Shown here piece by piece: positions 1 through 12,217 of a stretch of DNA of 64,000 bases. Source of the stretch: Helicoverpa zea (Eukaryota; Arthropoda; Insecta; Lepidoptera; Noctuidae). Under the pieces are notes generated by a model. That model was not told the origin of the DNA. It ran no database searches and worked only from the letters and a program-made list of their open reading frames with translations. Location: assembly GCF_022581195.2 (NCBI RefSeq), contig NC_061453.1, forward strand, positions 14,588,001 through 14,652,000. Reading direction: 5' to 3'. The position numbers and the translations under genes are program-made. Position 1 is the first letter of the stretch. The number at the start of each line of letters is the position of its first letter.

Positions 1-1998
1 ATTTACTTTAAATGCAAGACATTAGCTGCGGATAAAAAGCCTTGCTACGAACACTAGAAGCTTGTAGACTGTTGACATATCTACACTTTATACATATGTC
101 TACTGACTGACTACGAAATCGCTAAAATGCGTAGCTGCGTAGAAGCATCTCGCTACGAACCTTCTATGACCCAATTCTATATAGAACAAATCATCAGTTA
201 TTTATTTAGAATAAAATAAATATTATATTAGTCAGTTACTGTAGAAGATGGAATTAAAATCGTTCTAGAATGCGAAGCATGCATAATTATGAATCACTAA
301 TAAAAACCGCTATTTGAATTAATTTACTTGCATTAGTTTGCTGAATGCTAATGCTGAACATGAGTTTGACCAATTTTTTTATAGTTAGTTATTCTTGATA
401 TGACCTTATTAAGCCATTTAAAAGTATCAAAAAACAAAGCTGCGTAGAAAATGTGGAGATAGAGGTGGCTATAGGTTTACCTGTAATTTACAGTTTCATT
501 TCCTCATATTTCGCAGTTTTAGTGCAAATGAGGCTTATTTCGCATCAAATATTAAAATTTTCATTAGCACCAAAAATATTTTACTAGGCATTTTTCAACT
601 TCATCTGTTTTTACCATCAATCAACCTATTACTTACTAGTTAAATAATAAATGATGGGTTTATGAAAATATATGAGTTTATGCCGCTTTGACTCGCATTG
701 CCATTTAGTGCCACAAGAGTGATGACCAGTGCCCCGAATGCCGACTTTTTCCACTGCCCACAAGTGGTTATTGAATACAATTTGTATTCCATGATGCGCT
801 GCTGTTTCAGATTATTTTTTAAGAATTATAATTTTAAAAATGCTTTTTATAGGTGATATCGATAATTTTTATAATTATTTATTCCATAGGAATAACACTT
901 AAGACAATCTTGATAGGATCTATTCATGTTTGTGTAATTATATTAATTCTAAATATCCAACACCTGCAGCATCGAAATAAATAAATTGTTTAAAAAAAAA
1001 CATGTCGAAATATACCAATTTCCTTATCATTAAAATAAACAGTCTCTATTTTTAATCCCAAAAACATCACACTAGACGAACGGACCACTAAATGTTATCG
1101 TTTATCTGAGGGCACGGCAGTGCCCCAGCCAAGACTCGAGCAAAGCGGGCACGGCCGTACCATCTTTTCTCGAAGCGTTTCGCGGCTATTTCAGCCCCCT
1201 GTATCTTCCATGTGAACAAAGCTAGGAGTTTAGGTTTTCGATGACCAAGAGTAAGTATTAGAACAAGCTCAGTCTCAAAATTACAAGACATTTGAATAAA
1301 CAGTTTACGAGTTATGAGCGATCAAAGTTACACCATTTTGTCACTGACTCACTCACTGACCGATCATCAAAAGTCTAAGGTACTTCTAGCAAACTTAGAA
1401 CCTTCAAATTTGGCACCAAGATAGGTTATTAGCTACATATAAAGGGAAAATTATAAAAACCTTAAAACTTAATAAAAAAATAGGAAACAAATTTATATTT
1501 GCGGTTTTTCAAGAACATTGTGTATGAATTTTGACTGCATTGATAACTTTGTTATTTATTTATGTACAAAATGTTACTATTTGTTTTAGTGTTACGTAGT
1601 GGTATATTGTTATTATGTATTAAATATACAACATATGAATAAAAAAGCTAGGTTTAAATGAAATGAATAATGATAAAATCTTTCATATTAATGCAGTGCG
1701 ATAAACACTGCATGCTCGCTCGATAGATGGCGTTGTCCTGGTCTAAATCGCGCTATGGTTTCGTTACATAGCTATATTCATGTGATAGCGTCATCTACCT
1801 CTGAAATAAATCTCTTTTATTCTAAAAGATATTCGATTAAAAAATTCGACAATTTCGAAATTTTTTAGGTTAAAAAAATATTGTTTACGTGCTAGGGTGT
1901 ACATAATTTAGTTTGTTATATATTTAGTTAGTTGCATGTAAGTTAATTTAATTTGTTATATACTTAGAGAAGAAAGAGACCTACAAAAAATAAATTAG
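1..1998. other. Non-coding left edge
   Basis: Apart from the repeat at 1088-1480 I see only AT-rich DNA. Near the start, CTACGAACACTAGAAG-like and CTACGAACCTTCTA-like pieces recur with GCGTAGCTGCGTAGAAG, perhaps remnants of an old repeat. No gene is supported. Confidence 0.5.
1088..1480 (-). repeat. Lepidopteran interspersed repeat with a terminal hairpin
   Basis: The block contains a perfect small hairpin GGGCAC-GGCA-GTGCCC near its left end, then GACTCGAGCAAAGCGGGCAC and, further on, TCACTGACTCACTCACTGAC and TCAAATTTGGCACCAAGATA. I recognise it as an abundant noctuid repeat. The class (Helitron-like or retroelement) is not settled. The minus-strand frame of 67 codons is a by-product. Confidence 0.5.
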
Positions 1999-2656
1999 AT
2001 CCCACCAAAAACATTAAATGTAAAAAAAAGCCAATCCTCTACGCAATTCCTCCACCGTAAAAAGTTTTGAGATCGCATAGAAGCCAAGTCCTCTTCTACT
2101 TTATTTGTAATAATAAATCAATATTTTGTGACTATATCAATAGTTTTGTTCACATTACAATAATACTGTCTTGGCCATGAGCACAAGTTAAAAGTCGCTC
2201 CTTGTAATAATGTGTAAATACCATTGTATTGATAAATTCTATATGGACATGATTTTACTGTTGGACTGATTATGGACTGATTGGAATTTGAGATCACCAT
2301 GGACTAAACATGCGCCATAGTACATGTGCAGTTCATTGATGTTGGATAATACCGACTGTCGGTCATTTAGGAACAATTGAATAAACTAAAAGTATTTAAT
2401 TCTGTGATATTAAACTTCATGTTTGACTTTCACCTCTCCAAGATATGCTGTATTATATTTGTAGTTTATTGTGCTCATGGCCAAGTCAATATTATTGTAA
2501 AGTGAACGAAACTATTGATATAGTCACAAAATATTGATTTATTATTACAAATAAAGTAGAAGAGGACTTGGCTTCTATGCGATCTCAAAACTTTTTACGG
2601 TGGAGGAATTGCGTAGAGGATTGGCTTTTTTTTACATTTAATGTTTTTGGTGGGAT
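1999..2656. mobile_element. Foldback element with 188-bp inverted arms
   Basis: Positions 1999-2186 and 2469-2656 are inverted copies of each other over 188 bases, with only scattered mismatches. Each arm runs from ATCCCACCAAAAACATTAAA to TTGGCCATGAGCACAA (left-arm reading). The central 282 bases are unique and contain no convincing gene. A clear target-site duplication was not found. It is probably a MITE-like or foldback DNA transposon, and its transcript would form a very long hairpin. Confidence 0.8.
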
Positions 2657-4035
2657 TTATCTTTCTCGCTCAATCAAATAAATAATGAAAACTCCAAATA
2701 CGTTATTCGTTTTCCAATCAAAATATATCATCGATATGAAAACAGGGTCACTCAGTAACAGTAAAGTTTAAGACAATCTTATTTTAACGCCTCGTGTTAC
2801 CGCGGGTACCTCGCAGGTGTTTGATGCAAAAAACAAAGGTACCTACAGGGCTGGGTTAGTTTCGTATTGTTGAAAGTACAATATACAGTCGAAATTATAG
2901 CATATCGTTTTATTTTTATATGATGGTGAGTAGGATTGCGGTATTTAATTGTAACTGAATATTTTGGAAATTCTTTCGACATAACTTATTACAGGCTATG
3001 TGTTGATACTGATATTTTATTTAAAAACGTCATAGGTAAAATTAAGCTTAAAGTGTTCAGGTGTTATAACTGATATATTTTTGAAGTCCTACAAAAGTTA
3101 ACAACTCATATTTCAGCCTCCATTCAACATGAGAAAATTACTCACCGCAAAAAGTGTTTCATACTTTAAAGCGACTGAATAGCTTACAGAGCAAATACTA
3201 TTCTAGAAGACAACTTGATTTATATGTTCTATAAAGATAAAGTACAGTCCATTGTTAGCTACAATTGAATCTCAATAGTTCTTACTTCTGCTAATTAATT
3301 ACATCGATCTATCGACAGATCATTGTTGCGCGTGAGTCATTAAAGTCCGACTATTAGCGATCATTAAACTTCTTTCATTGGAAATTATTCGTAAGCCGAT
3401 TATATGAGAGTATTTCCTATTGTAAGTTTTTTGTAGACTTCCTTATTGTTTTCGGTATCAATTTGTCACTGCATAACGGAAATCTATCGGCAAAAGTTTT
3501 TATAATGTTCGTCTGTGTCTATAGATTTGAATAATATTTTTTTTAAATTAGATTCAACTTCTTGAGATGAATTTGTAATTTCAGTTTTCGTTATTCAAGT
3601 CTGGACTTTCGATAATCAACCTTATGCAAAGTGTGCTATTAACGCTTATTCCTTCTCTGTATAAGAAGACGTCTTTTTTGTCCTGCAATGGAACTATAAA
3701 AAGTCTAAACTTAAAGCTACACCTATAGCAACGAGAAAAATATCCTTTCATAGAATTGTTTAAGCCTTCTTGTACTGATTTCGACTACCTATATACCATC
3801 TCCTTCCTCATAAAACAATTAACAGACAGTATCAAATTGAAAACATATTTAGCCTTATTTCTACCAGCAGATCTATAGCACAAACCGGCCATAGAACCGA
3901 AATACATGTCATTGTTCTCATCAGAAACATGTTGAATCATCATGTACTCGAGTAACATATACTATCTTATACCGTACTTACCTCCTATAGTTTACCATAC
4001 TTACTTTAGTATAGGGTTACCGTCCATATCGCAGG
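2657..4035. other. Non-coding, no feature recognised
   Basis: AT-rich sequence with no convincing exon, hairpin or known repeat. Confidence 0.5.
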
Positions 4036-4222
4036 ACTAGCTTCTGCCAGCGGTTTCACCCGCATCCCGTGGGAACTACTTCCCGTACCGGGATAAAAAG
4101 TAGCCTATAGCCTTCCTCGATAAATGGGCTATCTAACACTGAATTTTCAAATCGGACCAGTAGTTTTTGAGATTAGCGCGTTCAAACAAACAAACTCTTC
4201 AGCTTTATAATATTAGTATAGA
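4036..4222 (+). repeat. Lepidopteran interspersed repeat, family A, full copy
   Basis: The copy starts CTAGCTTCTGCCAGCGGTTT and ends TTATAATATTAGTATAGAT. This is a very common lepidopteran sequence, probably a LINE/SINE 3' region whose true direction is the reverse. Other copies in the window are at 58335, 48511 (inverted), 47795 (inverted), 62692 and 8178. Confidence 0.75.
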
Positions 4223-5504
4223 TTTGTCCTCAGATCTCGGAATTTTTGGACTTTACTGAGGATGGTTGGTGGCTGGTCTTTGTAAATATAATGAAATCTC
4301 TGGAATTTTCAATATAACAGGTTATATTTTAACGATCTCAGTTTTTTTTATACTTTTGTGAAGCGTCTAAATAAATGTTAGAGCGTTCTGAGCGAATGAG
4401 CATTAAGACTGTTTTTTTTTAATTTTTATATGTTTGTTTTAAAAAAATACTCAGATCGTTTTAATGGAAATCCGGCCTTTTATTTTTTCACCTGGTAACC
4501 CTAGTGTCATATAGTATGTTATAGTATGTTGTTAGTAATAGTGATTCGCGAGTAATTACCGCCGGTCGCCGCTGCCATACATCAAACGTACTCAGTCATT
4601 ACTAAGATGGATGAATCGCTTTCTTATAAATAGGTTAGGGTGTGTGTTTAGTGGTACTATGAGCGTTTGTAAACAGGTTGTAATGACCTAATTATGACCT
4701 CAGGAACTAGTAGAGTTCGATTTGACAATGATTTAAATAATTCTGTTAATTTCTCGATAAAAGCTTTTTATTTCCAGGACGTGGATGGAATTGCTGATGA
4801 AATACTGCACATCGATCTTTTAAATGGTATTGATTAGAACTCTTCCAACCTCCTATCCAGATCTGTTTAAAATTGAGGTGCAACCGTTACCAAAATGTGC
4901 AAAAGAGAAACCGTAAGCCCGGAATACAACGGGTCTATTGCCTTAAAATCACCCCCGCTTATCGTACGGTTAGAGAAATTATTTAATGATTTCAATAACA
5001 TAAACTCGCTCCCGCTCCGCTCGTGCTTATGCTCTCACGTTTATAAGTGAGTTTCATTCAATTCGGCTTCATGCTAATGGCGCGTCTGGCTTACTGACAC
5101 AATTCTCTCGTTCGCTTAATTTATTTATTATTTATATTGGTACCTTTACTCCGGCAAGATGGCGGTCTGTACCAACCTAATGTGGTCGCGTTATATTGTT
5201 TGAATTTTAATTGTACCCATTAAATAATGAACATAAGTAGAAAAAAATCTATTTAACATTTTTCAGGATGTTTGTTTGGTACTCTTGCGTTGCGACTTAG
5301 AAATAAAATGGAACTACAGTTTCAGAATATCTTAAATTACATCGATAAATTATTTAGAATGATGATTAAGATGACATATCATTTCACAAATCAGACACAC
5401 TCGATCAAAGTTCAATGTATAAAACAGTAAAAATAACCCGAAATATAAAACCTATTGGTAGGCCGTTTAAACAAAAATCACACATAAAAATATACTCGGA
5501 ACAA
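4223..5504. other. Non-coding, no gene recognised
   Basis: AT-rich sequence. CAAGATGGCGG near 5156 resembles a YY1/Pho-type site, but it is isolated and no exon lies next to it. Confidence 0.45.
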
Positions 5505-5610
5505 ATACATAATTGTGGGCCGTGAAAACGTACTCGCGTGGGAATCGAACCAGCACTCGACGCAAAAACTGTAGAGGTGTGGCACCACGCCAATTAACTG
5601 GCACTCTTTA
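5505..5610 (-). repeat. tRNA-derived SINE-like copy
   Basis: On the minus strand a B box GGTTCGATTCC (5541-5551) is preceded by TTGGCGTGGTGCC, which resembles an A box at tRNA-like spacing. A CCA-ended cloverleaf was not found, so a SINE head is more likely than a tRNA gene. Confidence 0.55.
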
Positions 5611-6023
5611 ATGGTAAAACAATGAAGTTATCATTCAATGGGGGATAAGATTATCTATCTATAGTTCAAAAAATTATAAAGAAGGTAAGTAGTAGATTTG
5701 ATGTGCTTTTTCTACATTGAAAACAGCTGCAAATATGGTTTTTGACTACAAATCTTATGTTTAACTTGCTTTCAGGAATATTTCTATATAAGCACCCAAT
5801 AATATTACACTCTGTCAAGCATACCTTTTTTGAAGAAAACAAGCAATTTCTCCGTAACATTTAGAAAGAATTCCATCCGAATTCCATGGAATTGTACCGC
5901 ACAACAGGTTCTAGTACACTCGTACCCCCAAATCGTATTCATCATCTTTGTTACCGTTAGCGAAACCTGACATGTCATCACGATTGCACAACCCGCCATC
6001 ATCGGCTCATCTTTGAGGATAGT

Positions 6024-6056
6024 GGGGAGGGGGGGCTGTGAGGCAGTGAGGGGGGG
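6024..6056 (+). other. G-rich tract with quadruplex potential
   Basis: Runs of four, seven and seven G occur within 33 bases, enough for four G3 tracts if the long runs are split. It is exceptional in this AT-rich DNA. An open frame on the other strand has no known match. Confidence 0.5.
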
Positions 6057-7159
6057 ATATGTCCTAGTTACCATAACGGTGTGCGATGTAGGACACAACA
6101 GTTTTTGCGAATGAACCGAATTTTTCGTAAAGTATTGACCAGTTTGACGCTGTTTTAGCGTTCATTTGCGTTCCGTTGGGTGGGCTGATTGGGTCTTGTT
6201 TTTTTTTTTTTGGGTTTAGCTTGGTTTGTTAGGTTTCGTTTGTTTTTTGTATGTCACCAATACTGATTATCATGCCTGAAATGTTAGAGCTGAAGTTAAA
6301 TACTATTACGATAGGATTGTTTATGATTCAGTACAAAGTGGTAGGTAAAGATTATTCTGTACTTTCTTACTGTAAACGCATCCCAGATACACTTACCCAT
6401 AAAATTCATATTTACCATTTTATCAGAAAACGTAAAAACACACAATCTTATTTATGTAATTAAAATCGGTTTTGTATACTACAACCTACTCCAATTATCA
6501 TTTTATTACGGTCCCGTATCATCTCGGGGTTACAATCGCCGATACTTCATCGCTCCGTCTCAATGAAGATATCAACGCGCGCTCCTCAAGTGCTTGCTAT
6601 ATAACCCGAATATCGGCAAATACTCGAAATATCAACGCCATAATACGGGATAGTGGTAAATTATCATCATGATATTTACTTTACGACTTATGTGCTTAGC
6701 ATATTGAACATTTAGATTTGACGAAATGGAAGATTTTTATATTATTTTTGGCTGAGTACTAAGCTTAAAAGATGTTCAAGTGCTTGAAAAGTTTTTGCGG
6801 TATATGATATTTATTTAATGTTTTTTTTTTCGACAAACAATAATTTGTAAAATTGAATGAAATCTTGAGTGTAAGTTGTGTTTCATTTGATAATTATGAT
6901 AGGCACATTGAAGTTTGAATCACACTACACAAAAAACTATTCATCAAAAAAAACTTTATTATACAAATGATGTTTGCTATGATCACTGAAGTATATAAAA
7001 AGATTGATTACAGTTGAATGTTTTGAGTTCCGACACCTTGTAACTAGTCATCACTCATTAACTGTTTCAGTGTTACTGTAGATTACTTTTTTATATATTT
7101 CGGACAGGTAGCGGTAAAATGGTATTTTAATATGTTAAATACTTGTGTATGCATCATGA

Positions 7160-7246
7160 TCAGCCTATCGCAGTCCACTGCTGGACATAGGCCTCTCCAA
7201 GTGCACGCCACTGAGATCGATTTTCGGCTTCTCGCATCCAGCTAAT
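7160..7246 (-). pseudogene. LINE ORF C-terminal fragment (RTE-like)
   Basis: The minus strand reads ISWMREAENRSQWRALGEAY and VQQWTAIG, then TGA. This is the common C-terminus of a lepidopteran LINE polyprotein, probably RTE clade. Just downstream the sequence is TGATCATGATG, matching the TGATGA-type tail of such elements. Only the last 28 codons remain, so this is a strongly 5'-truncated copy. Confidence 0.7.
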
Positions 7247-8177
7247 GCCTGTGTATGCATAACCTGATCAAAAAGAAATCACTATGCAGTCTATTCAGCT
7301 ACACAACTATAGGTCTAAAATAAATACAATACCATTTCTACTGACCATTAAATCAATGCTAATAAATTACAAACCTTTGCATTTAACGGCCCATAAAACT
7401 TGACACCCATAAAAAAAGTCACTAAACACTCAGCCATTACGAGAAGTATCAAAGCCGTTAATTGCGTGCGCAGGCGCATAGCTACATCTCGTCGATCACG
7501 TTGACACTAGCGAGATCACGGAGGCGAGATCAATCAGTCGGTGACGAGCACACCGTTATGCCTACTGCGAGATTAATAGAATGTGACTTGGATTGTCAAA
7601 TGTGGATAAGAAATCGGAATATTTTATTTCATTAATATGTATTTTTGTAAATTAAGTTGATAATGACAAAGTTAATTTAATATCAGGTGTAATAGTAGTT
7701 CAAGCTGTGTTAATAAATATACATTTTTAGCGATGCGGTACTGCTAACGTAACATTCCATTGATGTGATATTTTTGCTGTAAAATTTAAATCTTAAAAGC
7801 ATCTAAATCCCTGTCTTCGAAATTCTCTATCGTTTATAAACTCTCATACAATACCTACAACAAACACAAACCTCTGCCTCTATTCATATCCAGCAGCAAC
7901 TTATCTAAACAAATCGCCAGCATCTATAGGTCGGCTTCAAATTAACTGTAAGATTTACAATTCGCCCTTTGATGTCCGGAATTGCGCGGGCGCAGGGGCT
8001 TAATAAAGTAGCCTTTGTGAGTATTGAGAACATGGCCGTTATAGGGAAGAGTGCTTCTTTGGGGTATATACTGGGAATGGGACCTTGTTATCTTTGAAAG
8101 TGTGGTTAGATTAACTAATAATGAAGTTTCAATAACTAATAGTAATAATGAATTTAGTTGATTTTTTTAGCTGTTGC

Positions 8178-8290
8178 TAGCTTCTGCCGGCGCGGGCGGT
8201 TTTACCCGCTTCTAGTAGAACCTTTTGGCGCATCCACATAAAATTGTAGCCAACAGCCCTCCTTTAAATTTGAATGCCCTTTAAACGCTT
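8178..8290 (+). repeat. Partial family A repeat
   Basis: It starts CTAGCTTCTGCCGGCGCGGG with TTTTACCCGCTTC and then AAATTGTAGCCAACAGCC. This is the first half of the family with divergence. Confidence 0.5.
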
Positions 8291-9344
8291 TTATGGTGAA
8301 ATTCTGCTAAAGAACACTTAATTTTGACAATTTCTAGTACCTAGAATAGGTGAATTTTTTAGAATGTTTTAGTGCTTTTACAGCAAATTTATAAATCTAG
8401 TTTTAAGTGCTGTAAAATTCACAGTTAATAATAATTCATTTTCTTCAAAATATGTATTCTTAGTGAGCAAGGAAACCAGTAACAATGGCAGAAATGAGAG
8501 CGACAATGATTTAGATGAGCAAGATAAATGACTTATTGCCTGATTTAAATATAGCCTTCAGTTGTAGGCGATACAATTTACTGCTTCTGATCAACTAGAT
8601 AGTAGGTACAGGACTGGAGGTACTCAGGTTTGTGTGAAGATCAATGTAGGTACATGATATTAGGTGTATGAGACAGTCTTGTGATTAGGCGAAGATAAAA
8701 GTACATATTAGATGTATGCGGCATCCTTTTCATATACTAAAATGTGTGAATTTTCCTGTGCTTATATTAGAGTGTTTTCTTCGCTTTCCAGTTTTTCTTC
8801 CCATATAAGGCATTAATTACTTCCATATATGTATTTTGAATAAGTACATGTATTTGTTGTGTCAAAGGATATTGTATAACAAAGTCCATGCGATAAGTGG
8901 GCCAACAGTACTTTAGTGGTGGTCAACTCAAAAATCCCAATTTCAATTCGAGAAATATCTTGCCATCGGCTTTATAACAAGACCTTAAAGTACCTCAACA
9001 ATAAAACAAAAGATACAGCCATCAACAAAACTTTACGAGCGAACAGTACTATCGCGAACAAAGGGCTTCAAGGGATCTGCAGAGAGGTAGCCTTCTTTAT
9101 TTGTTTATAGCACCTTCCAATATACCATGACGGAATCTTGGGCTAACCGTAACTGCCCTTGCAAACTTAACAAGAACAAAAACAAGGGAAAATCAACCTT
9201 ATTTATATGTGGTTAAGGTGCAAGTGAAGTGTTTCGTTAACTTGGTACAAAGACCGCCAAAGTAAAGATGTTACCTTTTTTATAAACAATAGCTTTTGAC
9301 CATAACAGGCCGGAATGTATTGGAGCGGTAAAAGTTGTTTGTTC

Positions 9345-9480
9345 TATTGTTAGCGCTATCTCCGGAACTACTGCGCCGATTCTGATCGGCTTGTTTGGGC
9401 GACGTTAAGTAGACCTTTTCGTTAACGAGGTTATGGGAATATTATGTTTTTAATTACGAAGCTATAAGATTAGGAATTTT
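9345..9480. repeat. Degenerate LINE-tail-like repeat
   Basis: It holds CTCCGGAACTACTGCGCCGA followed by TTCTGATCGGCTTGTTTGGG, a pattern typical of these interspersed tails. The boundaries are unclear. Confidence 0.4.
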
Positions 9481-9939
9481 AATTAAGAGGTTTAAAATAA
9501 TAATTATAGTTATAAAATGTCCTCATGACATCCATCCATGTTATATGGAGTATGTTTGAAGAGATGCTTATGTATAGTTAGTTTTATTCATTCTATTTTA
9601 CTATACATTAGAAGTAAATAGTTCTACTCATACCTACTCTTTTATAGCTTGAAGACTGACGTCTCAAATATGTTGACGATTTTAGAAAATCAGCCAACTT
9701 AGAAAATAAAATTACTTTCCGTATACGTAAGTAAGTTGTATAGTTTTCATTATATCATTTTTTTGTTAGTCTGTAAGCCTTCTTAAAAAACAAAGTAAAA
9801 TGTAAAAATAATGAGTATCCTCTGAGCAAAAAAATACTACTACATAATAATTATTTACCTATGTACTCAGCCTTTATCCTCCCCCTTTGCTGTACCCACA
9901 CAAAATTCATATCATCCCATTATTCCCACATACACCCAG

Positions 9940-10060
9940 CATGTATGTGCGCGCGGGTCGCGGTCGGCGGCGCGCGCGGCATCTCGTGCGCTACGTGCGA
10001 CAAGCGACACGCGCGACCGAGCGTCGCACTTCACGCGCGAGAATGGGGAACAGAGGGGAT
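9940..10060. promoter_or_regulatory. CpG-rich island, function unknown
   Basis: This stretch is strikingly rich in CG and GCGC dinucleotides (for example GCGCGCGGGTCGCGG) compared with its AT-rich surroundings. Overlapping open frames on both strands are a side effect of the composition and match nothing I know. It could be a promoter, an enhancer or a fragment of a GC-rich repeat. Confidence 0.3.
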
Positions 10061-10129
10061 ATGTACACTCAAGTGCATGGAACATTTGGCGCCATGTAGG
10101 TGAAGTTGGGATCTGGGTGTTTAGGCCAT

Positions 10130-10260
10130 GTCTATTGCCATGTCTGAATATTCGATCCAATTTAAATGAAATTTGGCACACAGATAGCCTAACGCCAGAG
10201 AAAGAATTTAGGCTACTTTTTATTTGGGCGATGGCAGTCAATCCCTCGTGATGTTGACTG
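10130..10260. repeat. Degenerate interspersed repeat fragment
   Basis: TGAAATTTGGCACACAGATA, TAGCCTAACGCCAGAGAAAG and TAGGCTACTTTTTATTTGGG follow the order of a common lepidopteran repeat. The copy is partial. Confidence 0.45.
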
Positions 10261-10450
10261 AACCAAGAGAAACAGTTGATCATAATAGCAATGAAAATAT
10301 AATTGTGTAGCTCATAAAAGTGCCATTTCGCCTATAGCTCTGTAATTTACAGAGTGCCAAGAAATGATTATTAAAAAAAGTGTCCAAGCTAACTCTTTCA
10401 ATAACACCCGTAACACATTGTGCTACATCCCAAAGCAACTCGCAGATATA

Positions 10451-11219
10451 TACTGCCGTGCTACCGAAAAAGGGCACAACTAACATTTTTTGTCAAAATG
10501 AGTTATATACATATTCGGAATCAGGAAAAAAAGGCCTATCTGCCTGATTTTTTGTGGATTTTTAGCTGCAAAATAAACAGAGATAGCATAAGCTTAAAGG
10601 GCACAACTACATCACTTTTTAAGTTTTATTACAATAAAAAGGCATATTGTATGATGTGACCTTTATTTTACCTTTTTACTATCGATATATTTAATGGAAC
10701 GAACATTTTGGCAATTAATGTAGAAAGAAAAGTCACAACTGGCAGTTATGCCCTTTCTATTTACCCCTACGCTAATAAATGTTATATAAAAAAGGCACAT
10801 CGGCGTTATGAATTCATTCTAATATTTTCTGCACCTATATATTCATTTTAAAAAATTACAATGAAAAGACACAATTAAGAAAATATGCCTTTTCATCGTA
10901 AATTTTACTAAAAATTTAACATTGAAAAGGCATATTTGGTTATATGTGCCTTTTCAACATAATATTGCTCCTTTCTTGTTATTTTTTATGTTAAGTTAAA
11001 ATGAATTATGCTGATTATTAAATATATCCATTTAAATTAAAATATAATATTGCTATCGTTGTGTACATACCAAAAAAACAGAATTTTTTACATTTTAACA
11101 ATTTCGAAAAACACATTTTAAACGTGTTTTTTTTAACAAAATTCAAAAAATATTTTAAACTCGATTTTCTCAACATTTGTAAAATGTTAATTGTGCCTTT
11201 CTTAATAACGACGGCAGTA
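10451..11219. mobile_element. Non-autonomous TIR element with repeated AAAGGCACA motifs
   Basis: The ends are inverted: the left begins TACTGCCGTGCTACCGA and the right, reversed, TACTGCCGTCGTTATTA. Both then read AA(A)GGCACAA(C/T)TAACATTTT. TA dinucleotides flank both sides (10449-10450 and 11220-11221). Inside, at least eight copies of AAAGGCACA-like or AAAGGCATA-like sequence recur in both directions, including a near palindrome at 10923-10954. There is no transposase frame. The motif array resembles subterminal transposase-binding repeats; the superfamily is not assigned. Confidence 0.7.
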
Positions 11220-12191
11220 TAATAGATCTAGGAAGAAAGAAGAAAGCATTTCTCATAAAACAGACCACAAAACGCCATAATATTCCTTAAAAATTAACGC
11301 CATTGTTTTCACACAATTTGGACGCATCATCAGTGTAACTACAATACAAATAAAACAAAAACTTAATTATCGCCCATACGTCACTAGACACAATATTGGT
11401 CACCAACATTGGTCGACACATGTTGTCCAACATTGGCGCAACAAATCTGACAATACATGAAAGTCTTTCTCTAACCAAAAACAAAAGACAGTCATTATCG
11501 AATGTTCTTTCAAATATTGAATGCATGATAGATTTTGTATTCAGTAGATTTGAGTAGATTATTGTTTCAAAAAACAGATTGTGGGTCAAAAAACACATGT
11601 TTTAAGGGATTTTTTAAAGTATTTGTTTGTATATCTGTGTGCACAGTTAAGGAAACAGGCTGGGGGCAGATAATTGCCGTTACCGGTCATAAAGGCGGCT
11701 AAGTTTTATTGGGCGTGTTTATTGCGGATTGCCGTTAAATATTCTAATATTTTGGTAACGTGGTGCCTCTTTGCTTGTGTTCAAAGAATGCCGGTTTAAA
11801 TATTTTTAGTGAAAGAATGAGGGGAATGTTATAGTTTTGTTGTTGTATTATTTTTGAACAAGCGGTTATTTTTGATGTTTGAAGAAAGTGACGCCAAATT
11901 AGGTTTTGTTGTTATTTTTTGTTTTATTTGGAACTGGTGTTTTCCCACGTTAATTTGTTTAAAAATATTGGATTTACCCGCATGCAAATCTTTTTATAAG
12001 ATTTAAAGTCTATTAAAATTATCTGTTTTACTGTGATCTTAGTATTTAGATAGACAAATGACTTATCACCATCCATTCTTCAAATTGATGTAAAGGTATA
12101 GTATACTTACTAATATCCCAACTTCTTCACCTTTTTTTACCTGCCAAGGAACCACTCAACGTCTTACATCTTCACCTAAACTTCTTAATGT

Positions 12192-12217
12192 AGAAAGAAA
12201 AAAAGAAAGAAAGAAAA
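12192..12217 (+). repeat. (GAAA)n microsatellite
   Basis: Repeated GAAA units occur over about 25 bases, with one longer A run. Confidence 0.8.

Larger units (their letters stand above)
5611..9344. other. Non-coding, repeats only
   Basis: Apart from the G-rich tract (6024-6056), the LINE tail (7160-7246) and a family A fragment (8178-8290), nothing is recognised. Frames of 60-97 codons here have no recognisable domains. Confidence 0.5.

Noticed and set aside
5805..6098. 97-codon minus-strand frame over the G-rich tract
   Set aside because: Its proline-rich part simply reflects the C-rich strand of the G tract. No family was recognised.
9861..10283. Open frames of 70-123 codons on both strands around 10 kb
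   Set aside because: They arise from the CpG-rich island, which has few stop codons by composition. The peptides are arginine/alanine-rich and match no family.
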